NCBI GenBank assembly: GCA_020796225.1
Contig: CM036756.1
Coordinates: 46,665,363-46,729,362 of the forward strand
Length of the DNA stretch: 64,000 nt
Source: Arion vulgaris
Taxonomy: Eukaryota; Mollusca; Gastropoda; Stylommatophora; Arionidae
Direction of reading: 5' to 3'
In this document: positions 54,950 to 64,000 of the stretch, piece by piece
How positions within the stretch are numbered: position 1 is the first letter of the stretch
Layout of the letters: every line of letters starts with the position of its first letter
Notes under the pieces: generated by a model
The model's database searches: none
The model's input: only the letters and a program-made list of their open reading frames with translations
What the model was told of the DNA's origin: nothing
Program-made: the position numbers and the translations under genes

Positions 54950-55230
54950 ATGCAATAGGTTGATTGATTATTTAAAAAGACAATCATCCTTGCACTTTGG
55001 GGAATAACCACGTGTGATTCAATGTTTCTTGTATACAGGAAGATCATTTTCTGTGCAAGCATCAATTTATGAAAACTTGCATCTTAAATTGTTTGATTGA
55101 TTGATAGGAACATAATCATTGCACTTCGGTGAATAACCATGTGGGCTCCGATCTATTCTTATATAGGAAGATTTCAGCTGCAGTGTACGAACTCCGTAGC
55201 ACCGGCGAGGGTCCCTGATGTAATTTTGAT
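54950..55230 (-). repeat. two antisense SINE-B tails in tandem
   Basis: GATTGATTATT...CTTGCACTTTGGGGAATAACC at 54960-55010 is repeated as GATTGATTGATAGGAACATA and TTGCACTTCGGTGAATAACC at 55090-55130. The second copy continues through GTACGAACTCCGTAGCACC and GGCGAGGGTCCCTGATG. The first copy is truncated after about 90 bp. Confidence 0.72.
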
Positions 55231-55309
55231 GGTGGTAAAGATATTTGTGTAGAAACTTATTTTAAATCTTGTCTAATGAATTTTTCCCGGATAGTAGCTT
55301 TCCAGCATG

Positions 55310-55515
55310 TTCTTCTTGATTTTGAACTGCCAACGGTTCTTTTACGTGCTCAAATTGAACACGGGACTTACATTTTATCGTCCATCTCCGATAGGACTAG
55401 AAACTCGATCTCACCTACTCTGTGATCAGGAATCTCTGGCAAAATATCCAGATGGCTCCACGAAGGAACGAACCTGGTACCTTCGACACGAGAGACGAGC
55501 ACATAACCTCACTAG
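55310..55515 (-). repeat. SINE-B head with long body, antisense
   Basis: The minus strand reads GTGAGGTTATGTGCTCGTC, GGTACCAGGTTCGTTCC (B-box), GAGCCATCTGGATATTTTG, GGTGAGATCGAGTTTCTAG, GAGATGGACGATAAAATG and GAGCACGTAAAAGAACCG, as at 29262-29500. Confidence 0.78.
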
Positions 55516-55544
55516 CATACAATGCAATAGAATTATCAAGAAGA

Positions 55545-55765
55545 ATTGTAAGCATTAAAAGTACAGGAACCCGTTTACACTGAAACATAGTTAAGGGTAA
55601 CATTAGTCAGGAGAAATATGGATATAGTGTTTGTTCTGTAAGCATTAAAGCACAGGAATCGTTTACAAATGAAACATACGAGAATATATGTTTGTTCTGA
55701 AGCATGCAGGAACCTTACACACATGAGAATATAAATTAGTGTTTGTTCTGTACTTCTTTTCCTTT
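55545..55765. repeat. degenerate minisatellite, about 70-bp units
   Basis: Three diverged repeats of TGTTTGTTCTG, TAAGCATTAAA, AGGAACC and GTTTACA-CTGAAACATA, with different spacing in each. Confidence 0.6.
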
Positions 55766-55789
55766 AAAGTTTATACAAAGTGTTTACCA

Positions 55790-55925
55790 TCTTCAACATT
55801 AAATCGGGGACCCACGCCAGTGCTACCGAGTTCGTGCACAGTCTCTGAGATTCTTCTATGAAAGAAAGAGATCAGAGCACACATGGTCATTGACGGAAGT
55901 GCAACGACGATAGTCTACCAACCAA
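55790..55925 (+). repeat. SINE-B tail copy
   Basis: ATCTTCAACATTAAATCGGG, GACCCACGCCAGTGCTACCG, AGTTCGTGCACAGTCTC, CACACATGGTCATTGACGG, AAGTGCAACGACGATAG and ACCAATCAG. The same orientation and block are found at 6645 and 15675. Confidence 0.72.
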
Positions 55926-56389
55926 TCAGTTTATTGCAACAGTAATGAGACATTTCATTTAAAAACGTCTTTCTGCTTTGCGCTCGTTCTTATCAACCAA
56001 GTCTTTGTGATATGCATGGTTTGCGTCTAAAACGTGATGCGCCCGTTTCACGCATGCTGTAGGACAGGTAAATCCTAATTCGGCAGCGGGGGGATTCGGT
56101 AGTGTGAGGATCAAGAAGCTATTTTCGTTGTTTTCATGTTAATATAAAAATTTGTATAACCATTTTAACCCTTTGTATCCTGAATTATTTTATCTATAAC
56201 TTTGTAACCATTTTATTTTTCTAAATGGTATATTTTAATACATATACAACTAAGATATGAGTCTGGGAAAAAATTTTAACAATAATATTTTAGAATTTGT
56301 TTTTTGGGACTTTTAAAGTACCAACAGGAACCAACACATAATTTTTTTTTTTTTTATTGTTTTATGAAAACATCTGCTTATGTGCATAT

Positions 56390-58094
56390 CTATACATGGT
56401 ATTCATAAAAGCAATTCTTTTTTTCATTGCAGCACAAAAATACATTGCAAAATGAACATTTTGAATGTGGTTTGGACTGGATTTTTTTTGTAGAGCACAT
56501 TTCACACTTTCCCCTTTCTTGAACAAAGGTAGGCCAGTGAGCTCCTAGGTTTTGTCCTCTGATGTCTTTAGACACAGAAAAGTTGTTCTTCCTTCTCTTC
56601 TTTGGCTGCTCTGGTGTGGTGCTGATTGAAGGACGACCTCTTTTTTTCACAGGGATCTTTCCCTGAGCGATTAGTCCCATCGCTAAGTTTCTTCGAAACT
56701 CAAGTAGTGTTGATTCATGGTGGATCTCTTTGTAAATTACAAAGCATTGACGTATGCCATTTCAATATTGCAAAAACAATCTATGCCACCACTTTTTGGA
56801 CTTTCTATCAGGATCATATAATGATCGGAGCATATCTGTCTTGTCCACGCCTCCCATTGAGTAATTGTAGTCCCCAACTATAGCAGGTGCTACAACGTCT
56901 TTTCTAGTCCCGTTCCGCTCTTGTCGACTCAGAGTTGTAGCTTCATTGCCATGGTAGTTTGACAAAAGGTGAACACATTTATTGTCTCTCCACTTGAAGA
57001 AGGTAATACCTTGCTCTGTAGAGCTGTAGTCAAAATCTCCCCTTTGTAACTTCTTATCCTCTTGAAGCTTAGGGAGATGCTTCCTATTGGATCTAACAGT
57101 TCCACATGCAAATATCTTGTTTGCCTTCATGTGCTCAAACAGTTCTACAGATGTAAAATAGTTATCCATCATGACCACATCCTCTCAAACTGTGGGTCAG
57201 TCTATCAACTATACTGCCTCCCAATCCAAATCTGGCTTTGGAATTATTTGTGTCTTGAGATTTCGCTTGATAAATTTCAAACTCATAGACATAGCCAGTC
57301 ATATCGGCTCGACACCAAATTTTATAACCCCGCTTTATTGGTTTCATGGGGTTATACTGCTTCAGCGATGAACGCCCCTTGAAGAGAACCATGCTCTCAT
57401 CTATGCTCTGAACTTCATTAGGTAGTCTGAGCATCTGAAAATTGCGATTCAGGTCCTGAATAAGAGGTCCAATCTTGAACAGTTTGTCACAATTGTCCTT
57501 CGGAATTGCACTATTATCATTTACATGAAGATTCGCAAGAATCTCAAAGTATCTGTCACGCTGCATAGCTTTAGGTACAATTGGAGTAGAAAAATCCATG
57601 TCGCTTGACCAATAATGTCTCATGTGTGGTAACCTATGGTAGCCGAAAAAGAAATGCAGACCCATAAATGAAAGCATTTCTCTTGTGTCAACAGGTTTCA
57701 CTCTTAACTGTTTTTGTTGAATGTACAAGTTTGTTTGAAAAACTACATTTTCAATTGTGGATTCTGATAGCACAGTGAGAAATATATCTGCTGCAGTCTC
57801 TTTTCCCACAAAATGCTGGAGAACTGGCCCAACCTCCTTAGAGAAAACTGGCAGACTCTTTGAGATTGGTTTCTTTCTCCAGTTCCTTTGGATTACTGAA
57901 AATGTCTCCTCATCACTGGAACTAGTATCAGAAAGTTGCACATTCTGAGATTCAGAAGAACCGGCAACATTAGGGTTGTTCTCTAGTTCCTCATCCGAGC
58001 TGCTCTCTACTGGTGTATCAATATCAGATGGGAGATCTTCTTCTAGGGCAATGACAATTTCTTCCTCAGTCAGATATTTTCGTTTACAGGCCAT
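56390..58094 (-). pseudogene. piggyBac transposase, frame broken in about three places
   Basis: DDD transposase for TTAA-specific, seamless cut and paste. The start MACKRKYLTEEE lies at 58094, after a probable 5' UTR intron. An acidic N-terminus is followed by the DDE_Tnp_1_7-type domain: LHFFFGYHRLPHMRHYWS, RYFEILANLHVND, QSIDESMVLFKGRSSLKQY (first Asp, residue 232), VVMMDNYFTSVELFEHM (second Asp) and YNYSMGGVDKTDMLRSL (third Asp). The C-terminus has a basic KKRGRPS stretch and a cysteine-rich finger (CEMC, KCSFCNVFLCC). Breaks lie near 57172, where a few bases are missing around GHDG/VVMMDN, and as two nearly compensating shifts around 56735-56772. Otherwise well preserved, so the copy is young or the breaks are sequence errors. 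Confidence 0.9.
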
Positions 58095-58099
58095 GACAC

Positions 58100-58369
58100 C
58101 TAGAAAAAAATTAAAAATAATATAAACACACACAAATTATATAGTACTTGCTATCAAAATAAGTCAATCACATGATGATGATTAGGTTCAAAATAAGTCT
58201 ATCACATGATGATGATTAGGTTCAAAAAGTTAACATTTCTCACATCCCTTGGTTTACCTGAGTTTACCCACTTCCGACCTGGCGGTACTTATAAGTACCA
58301 TGACATATTTTAGTGCGTACAATTAAAAATAAACTATCAATTTAGAAGACACATATATCAAATGCTTAC
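58100..58369 (-). other. predicted 5' UTR intron of the piggyBac transposase
   Basis: On the minus strand TATACAG/GTAAGCATT (58372-58361) is a good splice donor and TTTTTTTCTAG/GTGTC (58110-58096) a good acceptor, five bases upstream of the ATG at 58094. The intron would be 270 bp. A predicted feature only; no transcript evidence. Confidence 0.5.
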
Positions 58370-58643
58370 CTGTATAATACTGTAGTTGATTAAAAATATG
58401 TAGCACCAACAAACTGTAAAATAACGATCAAATAGTAGACGTCATGCAGGCAGTGTCCAGTCCCTATTTCAAGATGGATGACTAATGAAACTCGACACAA
58501 AGGAAATGTATTGCGCATGCCCAGATCGCTTCCAAACATTCACGCCACCTACCTGGGAAACAAGCAATGTTATTTTAGATAGACCTTTAAGTACCGTCAG
58601 GATTCGTGATCAGATTGTAAAAATATAGCCATTTGAAGTGAGT

Positions 58644-60452
58644 GGTACTTAAAAGAGATAATAAAGAAGTCTAAAATACAAGCATGGCAAGATTATGGCG
58701 AAACATTAAATTCAGACTACAGAAATTCAACAAGACATTTTTACAAGAAAATTAAAGCTATGCGGGAAAGACAAGAACAATATGACCCAACTGAAATTAT
58801 TAACGATGAAAACGGCCAAGCTCTTAATGATCCAAAATGATAATGAACAGATGGCGACAATACTTTAGTGAACTTCTCAACCTACAACAAGAGGACCAAC
58901 CGAACACTCAAGAACCCACAGTAAATGTAACTTCAGAAGTAGAACCAAGCATAACACTATCAGAGATCAGAAATGCTGTAAATATGGCCCCACCTAATAA
59001 AACACCAGGCCCAGACAATATCCCGGCCGACCTAATCAAAGCAACTAAAGAGGTAGGAATCAGCTGGCTCCATAGACTATTCAACCAAGTCTGGATCACA
59101 CAAGAAACACCAGAAGATTGGAAGAATGCTACAATTGTTCCCATCTGGAAGAAGAAAGGTAGCAAGAGGGACTGTACAAAGTATAGAGGCATAGCGCTAC
59201 TGAGCCACACTGGGAAAATATTCTGCAAAATACTTGAGAAAAGGCTCCGCCACATCATCGAGCCACAGCTTAATGACTCCCAAATGGGATTCAGGAAGAA
59301 CAAAGCTGTACAGACGCAATATTCGCCCTCAGACAGTTAGTAGAAAGGACTATCGAATCCGACAAACATTTACACGTTGCATTTGTAGATCAGGAAAAAG
59401 CGTTCGACCGCGTAGATAGCACAAGTTGTGGAAAATACTAACAACCTATGGGGTTAATGAACACCTAATCAACCTTTGCAAGAACATTTATACTGACAGC
59501 CAATGTACGATTAGAACAAATACAGGATTATCAGAAAAGTTTCACGTAGGGTCAGGAGTAAGACAAGGTTGCGTACTATCCCCGCTGCTATTCATCACGT
59601 ACATTGACCACATTTGTAAAATAGCTAACACCAGCGAAGAAACAACCTAGGAACTCTTAAATGAATTTCTTTTTGCAGACGATCAAGCAATCATATCAAC
59701 AACAGAAGAACAGCTACAACAACACATCAACAGACTCCAGTTAGCATGTAACGAATACAACATGAGAATTAACATCGACAAAACAGAAGTAATGACATTC
59801 GCCAGAGAGGAAAACACTACCAACATCTCCATCGATAATCATCTACTAAATCAAGCAAAAGATTTCACATACCTGGGAGCATTTTTTCAGCAAATGGAAG
59901 AATAACTAATGAAATTCAACACAGATGCAACAAAGCAAATCAAATGATAGGGCAAATGGCGCCAATTTTAAGATGCAAACACGTCACCATGAACACAAAA
60001 GAGCAATGTTCAACACAATCTTTCTCCCACATTATGTTACCAGTGCCAAACCTGGACGCTGACAACAAACGATAGAAGAAAACTAGTCACAACAGAGATG
60101 AAGTGTCTACGCAGAATGCTGGGTGTAACAAGAAGAGACCGGTTGAGAAATGAAGACATCAGGAAAAAGTGGGTACAACATCAGTACTAGACTTCATCAA
60201 GAAACAACAAATTAAATGGTTCGGTCACGTAAGCAGATTACCATCAGACAGTGCACCCCAAAGAGCAATGCTGCTCCGATACAATGGGTACAAAGCAAAA
60301 GGCCGGCCACGCAAAGATGGACCTCAGAGATAACAGAGGCGACGAAAGAGACTATCTACGAAGCGCATACTAGGGCCCCTTTTAGAAATCTCTTCCTGAC
60401 CTGACGCTGTGAGGCATACAGGATTCGAGAAAGAAAGAAAGGTACTTAAAAG
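58644..60452 (+). mobile_element. LINE-A insertion inside piggyBac, with target duplication
   Basis: The 12-bp direct repeat GGTACTTAAAAG at 58644-58655 and 60441-60452 flanks 1785 bp of LINE-A. The 3' end is GAGAAAGAAAGAAA, a short (GAAA)n tail. The 5' end is truncated within the endonuclease-to-RT linker (YGETLNSDYRNSTRHFYKKI). Insertion is in the 5' flank of the piggyBac transposase, in the opposite orientation. Confidence 0.88.
58690..60402 (+). pseudogene. LINE-A reverse transcriptase, 5'-truncated
   Basis: Frames give KIKAMRERQEQYDPTEI, NRWRQYFSELLNLQQEDQP, NKTPGPDNIPADLIKATK, DWKNATIVPIWKKKGSKRDC, YRGIALLSHTGKIFCKILEK, HVAFVDQEKAFDRVDS (motif A), GSGVRQGCVLSPLLFITYID (motif B), FLFADDQAIISTTEEQL (motif C), FTYLGA, TEMKCLRRMLGVTRRDRLR, IKWFGHVSRLPSDSAPQRA and KGRPRKRWTSEITEATKE. 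It stops after RNLFLT at 60402. Several shifts and stops (near 58838, 59330, 59650, 59905, 60150 and 60300) make it inactive. It is the reference copy for the LINE-A pieces at 2150-2430 and 39515-41990. Confidence 0.9.
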
Positions 60453-61212
60453 TACCGTCAGTAAAGAAAGAGTTAAAAGATTATGACTTAGAATAGTAGA
60501 ATAAAAATTGTAAAATAAAATTTCAAAGCGTTGCCATGGAAACAATACAAAATGGCCACCAAAACAAAATTTCAAACTCTAAGGCTCTGAATCTAATGAA
60601 TGTATATGAATTTGTTTCACTCTAAGGTGCAATTGTAATATCTAAAATATTACACATGATTTTTAGGAAAATATTAAATATTTAATTTTGTATAAATCTT
60701 TGGTAAACATTCCTCAAAATTCGGTAAAAAGCTGTTTTGGGGGTGTTTTACTCAAAATTCATTAAAAATGTAATATTTAATATATCTTAAAAATCATGTG
60801 TAATTGTTTAGATATTACAATTGCTCACCTTAGAGTGAAAACATAATTAATTTATATACATTACTTCAGAGCCTTAGAGATTTAACATTTTCTGTTTGGC
60901 GGCCATTTTTTATTGTTTCCATGGCAACGCGTTGACATATTTTGAAAACTAAACTTTTTCTACTCTTAAGTCATAATATCTCAAAATTATAATACAAATT
61001 CTACATTAATATGAAAGCAACGAAAAAGTTTCCAGACCAGAATCGCCCCTTCAGTTGTAAATATAACTGTCGGTACTTCCTGTAATACTGCGTTTTAGTG
61101 CAGTGTAGGACAGGAGGGAGGGATGTGCAATTTGCCGCATGCCTAGTACACTCGCAGCCAAACTGTTCAGGGTATGAATTTTTCTTTTAAGTCCCGACAA
61201 CAAAAAAACGCA

Positions 61213-61289
61213 TTGGCCTTACCGGAGATTGAACTCGGGTTTCCTTAATGGGATCCCACGCTCTAATCCATTCGACCAGACGCTCCACA
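61213..61289 (-). repeat. tRNA-like sequence, antisense
   Basis: The minus strand reads GTGGAGCGTCTGGTCGAATG, GATTAGAGCGTGGG, CCCGAGTTCAATCTCCGG and TAAGGCC. A-box and B-box spacing and the T-arm (CCGGAG facing CTCCGG-type pairing) are tRNA-like. The acceptor stem does not pair well and the anticodon arm is unclear. A decayed tRNA or SINE head. Confidence 0.45.
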
Positions 61290-61356
61290 TTTAAAACAAA
61301 ATTGTCACAATGTCCATGTACTGCTTACACATCAAGAAATATCTCTTAGGGTTCTC

Positions 61357-63350
61357 TCTAATATTGGTTATTGGTTATTGGTTACTAAACTGACGTCATT
61401 GCACTCCGGGCAGACCCATGGTGCTCAGTCTCCCCCAACAGATATCGAAGAGTATGCATACTGATGGTTCCTGTGGCTCGCTGATTAACACACCTCTCAC
61501 TCTGCCTCTCAGGCATCCAGTTCGACTTGAACAAAGGGTAATTCCAAACTGCTTAAATCGCTTGATCGATTCAACATCGATTTTAGTGTCCTCATCCAAC
61601 AGAGAGTCTCGAAGAGACCGAAGAATATCCCCCTTATCCATCTTCAACTCCCCAACAATCGATGCTGTTGATGCAAGCCTGTCCGCTCTCTCATTACCGT
61701 AAACACCCGCATGCCCAGGACAGTATATCCACGTAAGCCGCTGGAGGTTAGAAACTTCTATAGACGACATCCACTCATACAGAAACCTGCCCTTCTGGAT
61801 CTTGTGAAGCATCGACTGAGAGTCAGATACAACAACTGCCCCAGTAAATGAAGTCCCAGAAATCCAATGGAGGGCAGCAGTAACGGCCTCAACCTCCATC
61901 CTCATACTAGAAGTAGTTGTCCTGTATGCCCCACTTCGCTCTGCAACAACCCTACCATGCGCATTAGCCAAGAAACCCCAGCCGGATTCTCACCACGTTG
62001 AACCGACCCATCGGTATATACAACAACATCATCATCCCTTGCATTATCTTCTATCAGCTGCTTAACTGCAAGATCAGCCTTCATGTTGCCCCAATCTCTA
62101 CATTCTCTTCCAAGAGTAATGATAACGTTGAGATAGTTCGTCATGCTTCCATCTGTTGGGATCCATTCTTCCCCTTTTGGTAGAGTCCCAACCGTAGTCA
62201 CCTGGCCAATCGTTCTCTCAGCCTGGGCCATCCACGACATGCCTCGCTTGATTCTCGTGCCCTTAACATCATTAGTGTTCCTGTGAAGTGGATGTCTCTT
62301 ATCCGAAGTAACCCGCATATATGCCTTGGTTTGGGCGATTGCATGACGGGAGCGTAGTGACAGAAGGCCAAGCATATATCTCATCTTCACAATGGGGGTA
62401 TCTCTAGTGCAGCCCAGAACTATACGCATACCTTCATTCTGAACCCGTTCAAGTCGTTCACATTGTGATCTTGATATCGTAAAAATTCCGAGTCCGTAAT
62501 CTACCACTGACATTACCAGTCGATCGAACAAAGGGCAAGTAGTCTCTGCTCAAGGTGTGCGGCCACCATAACTTTGAGAGCCGCAAGACCACGCTTGCAC
62601 CGTTGTATCGTCTGTTCAATATGGTGTTTGAAAGATAGACTACGATCAAAGGTTATTCCAGAATAGCGAAGCCTGTCTCTGCGCTCGATGGTATGTTCAT
62701 CAAAGATTACACAGGGTAGGTCAGCCTTGACGATGTGATTATTCAACGAGCACCACAACATACACGCTTTTCAGGATTGACCTGAGAGCGAGACTCTCTA
62801 TACCAACCCGAGATGGTATGCAATGTTTTCTGAATGTCGTCAACCATCTCTCGTCTATCTGACCCAGTCCTATATATTAAGATATCATCTGCAAATGTCA
62901 ATGTCCGACCCAATCCGGTTGGCTGAATTTTAGCTACATTTGCTGTGTAAATATTAAACAACACGGGTGATAGAGGAAACCCTGGGGTAATCCCAGGCAT
63001 ATACGAGCAGGATCCGATGTCCATGTTCCTAAACGGTGCAACGTTCTCTCCATTAAAGAAGCAGCTATCCAGTTTACCAGCCAGGATTAACTTTACATTT
63101 AATCAAAGAGCGCACCATTATTGAATAATTCACCTTGTTATAAGCATCCTCCAAGTCGATGGCCACAGCAACAGTCTCTTGCTTGGATTGGAAGCCTTCA
63201 TAAACATCATATGCAAACGTGCCAGCATTGTACCATGTCCCTTTCATTGGCCGGTAGCTACCCAAATTGTCAGGGAGAATGTGGTCATTCTCCAAGTGAC
63301 ACATTACCTTTCTGGCCACTATTAACAATTCGTGATCAGGTATGGCGAAT
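61357..63350 (-). pseudogene. LINE-E reverse transcriptase and RNase H
   Basis: Minus-strand pieces in order: PDHELLIVARKVMCHLEND, GSYRPMKGTWYNAGTFAYDV, VAVAIDLEDAYNKVNYSIM (motif A), GFPLSPVLFNIYTANV (motif B), RTLTFADDILIYRTG (motif C), LRYSGITFDRSLSFKHHIEQ, VDYGLGIFTISRSQCERLER, then RNase H with VVVYTDGSVQRGE (Asp), RMEVEAVTAALHWI (Glu), VVVSDSQSMLHKI (Asp), WIYCPGHAGVYGNERADRLA (His, Asp). Frame breaks lie near 63070, 63024-62990, 62760, 62525 and 61972. The end GRLSTMGLPGVQ and stop is followed by a 3' tail of three TAACCAA repeats (61357-61377). RT plus RNase H is typical of the I group. The 5' part is missing here but lies inverted next door. Confidence 0.9.
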
Positions 63351-63351
63351 C

Positions 63352-64000
63352 TATAATATGTACGCCCATGTGGACAAACTCCATATTGAAGATAACTGGG
63401 ATTTCCTTGAGAAACTCTCAGATGTACCACGCACAAAGTTTCTCATTGCAGGGGATTTCAATGCACGATCAAAGGAGTGGGGCAACGCTACCGAGAATAG
63501 ACAGGGCATCGCTTTGAGTTCTGCTCTACTAAACTCTGACTTGACGATATTGAATGACGGCCGCCCAACTCGGTTAGCTTCTAGACCTGAGGACACTGAT
63601 GGTGTCATTGATCTGGCACTGATCTCCACAACTGATGCTACTTTTGCTCGATGGAATGTTCTTGGGGCTCAAGATAGTGATCATCTCCCCTGCGTTGTTC
63701 TTCTTAATAAGGCCAATAATGTGCGACACAGAAGACCCAAATCTGTCTTTCAGTACACCCCATGCCACTCTGATCACGAAAACCCATTACGTATACTGCG
63801 ACAGACTGCCAGAAAGAAGACTGCTAGGACTCCTTTCCTGCAACCACCTTGGTGGAATGAAAATGTTGAAAAAGCATGGCTGGAAAAAGAGGCTGCTACA
63901 AAGTCATGGCAGAGAGCACAAGAAAACGACCTAAATATGTGTGATGTGGCTGAAAAGTCTGCTATTCGCCACAAAGCCACTGGGGATTTCAAAGTATTGG
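63352..64000 (+). CDS. LINE-E endonuclease to linker, open at window end
   Basis: One continuous open frame from about 63358 to the window edge (over 210 codons): MYAHVDKLHIEDNWDFLEKL, VPRTKFLIAGDFNARSKEWG (GDFNA, endonuclease), ENRQGIALSSALLNSDLTIL, DGRPTR, DTDGVIDLALIST (second catalytic region), QDSDHLPCVVLL (final SDH) and then a linker PWWNENVEKAWLEKEAATK. The frame is unbroken, unlike the adjoining minus-strand RT part. It lacks the N-terminal third of the endonuclease and continues beyond the window. Its orientation is opposite to the RT/RNase H part, with the junction at about 63350. Protein-level function is unlikely because the element is rearranged. Confidence 0.85.

Larger units (their letters stand above)
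56165..60476 (-). mobile_element. piggyBac-type transposon, nearly complete, with nested LINE
   Basis: Flanked by TTAA at 56165-56168 and 60473-60476, the duplicated target used by piggyBac. The left end is CCCTTTGTATCCTGA and the right end (reverse complement) CTCTTTCTTTACTGA, 11 of 15 matching. Removing the nested LINE and one copy of its target duplication leaves about 2.5 kb, the usual size of an autonomous piggyBac. Subterminal palindromes of the type GGTACTT-NN-AAGTACC occur at 56308-56324, 58284-58299 and at the LINE insertion site. Confidence 0.87.
56090..61045. mobile_element. long inverted-repeat (fold-back) element split by piggyBac
   Basis: The right arm 60787-61045 is the reverse complement of a left arm made of 56090-56168 plus 60477-60664. 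Shared landmarks include GCGTTGCCATGGAAACAAT, CTCTAAGGCTCTGAA, TTTCACTCTAAGGTG, GCAATTGTAATATCTAAA, TTACACATGATTTTTA and, outside the insertion, TTTCGTTG.TTTCAT.TTAAT. Reading across the piggyBac insertion restores the alignment (TTTGTATAACCATTTTAA then AAGATTATGACTT, against TTTGTATTATAATTTTGAG then ATATTATGACTT). Arms are about 270 bp with a loop of about 120 bp that is itself partly palindromic. It has no coding capacity. Confidence 0.82.

Noticed and set aside
61213..61289. Functional tRNA gene on the minus strand
   Set aside because: A- and B-boxes are good, but the acceptor stem does not pair and the anticodon loop is unclear. Kept only as a tRNA-like repeat.

Overview
The window is eukaryotic, almost certainly from an invertebrate animal genome. 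It is AT-rich and has no compact gene order. It is made of transposable-element (TE) debris and tandem arrays. I find no intact host gene, rRNA or CRISPR array. The mix of RTE-type and other non-LTR retrotransposons (LINEs), several tRNA-headed SINE families, Penelope-like termini with hammerhead-like motifs, a piggyBac element, a Tc1/mariner-superfamily element and a hAT-type miniature element fits a repeat-rich invertebrate. A mollusc or cephalopod is only a guess. Labels used below: LINE-RTE, LINE-A to LINE-F, and SINE-A to SINE-D are local names, not database names.

Layout. 1-5.0 kb: a 40-bp satellite that continues beyond the left edge, a SINE-A copy, an antisense LINE-A scrap, a 40-bp minisatellite beside a Penelope-like end, a (CATA)n block and a 17-bp array. 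5-11 kb: 70-bp, 16-bp, 26-bp and TTATATTA-type arrays between SINE copies. 11-18 kb: a 39-bp array grown from a SINE head, the 3' half of an RTE reverse transcriptase, and LINE-C tails, one of them split by a hAT-like element. 18.1-27.6 kb: one 9.4-kb satellite of 60-bp units. 27.6-30.1 kb: SINEs and a decayed array. 30.1-33.5 kb: a satellite of 88-bp units. 33.6-39.7 kb: LINE-A, -B and -F pieces and microsatellites. 39.7-41.7 kb: a complete but frameshifted mariner-superfamily element inside LINE-A. 42-48 kb: more SINE and LINE scraps plus 25-bp, CTCAAGCACATCC-type and 29-bp arrays. 48.6-53.5 kb: a 5' portion of an RTE LINE broken by two insertions. 54.5-56 kb: SINEs. 56.1-61.1 kb: a three-layer nest in which a long inverted-repeat element is split by piggyBac, and piggyBac is split by LINE-A. 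61.4-64 kb: an RNase H-bearing LINE whose 5' half is inverted.

How the parts relate. Roughly a third of the window is tandem repeat. At least three arrays have units that are recognisable pieces of nearby TEs: the RTE 3' end, the SINE A-box region and a Penelope-like end. Two others start directly after the GAA-rich tail of the same short retroelement. This suggests that TE ends seed tandem arrays here. No pathway or operon-like cooperation exists. The coding parts are all TE enzymes (endonuclease, reverse transcriptase, RNase H, DDE/DDD transposases), and all but the edge-truncated endonuclease ORF at 63.4-64 kb carry frameshifts or stops. Several arrays and ORFs carry single-base indels of the kind left by long-read assembly, so some apparent frameshifts may be sequence errors.
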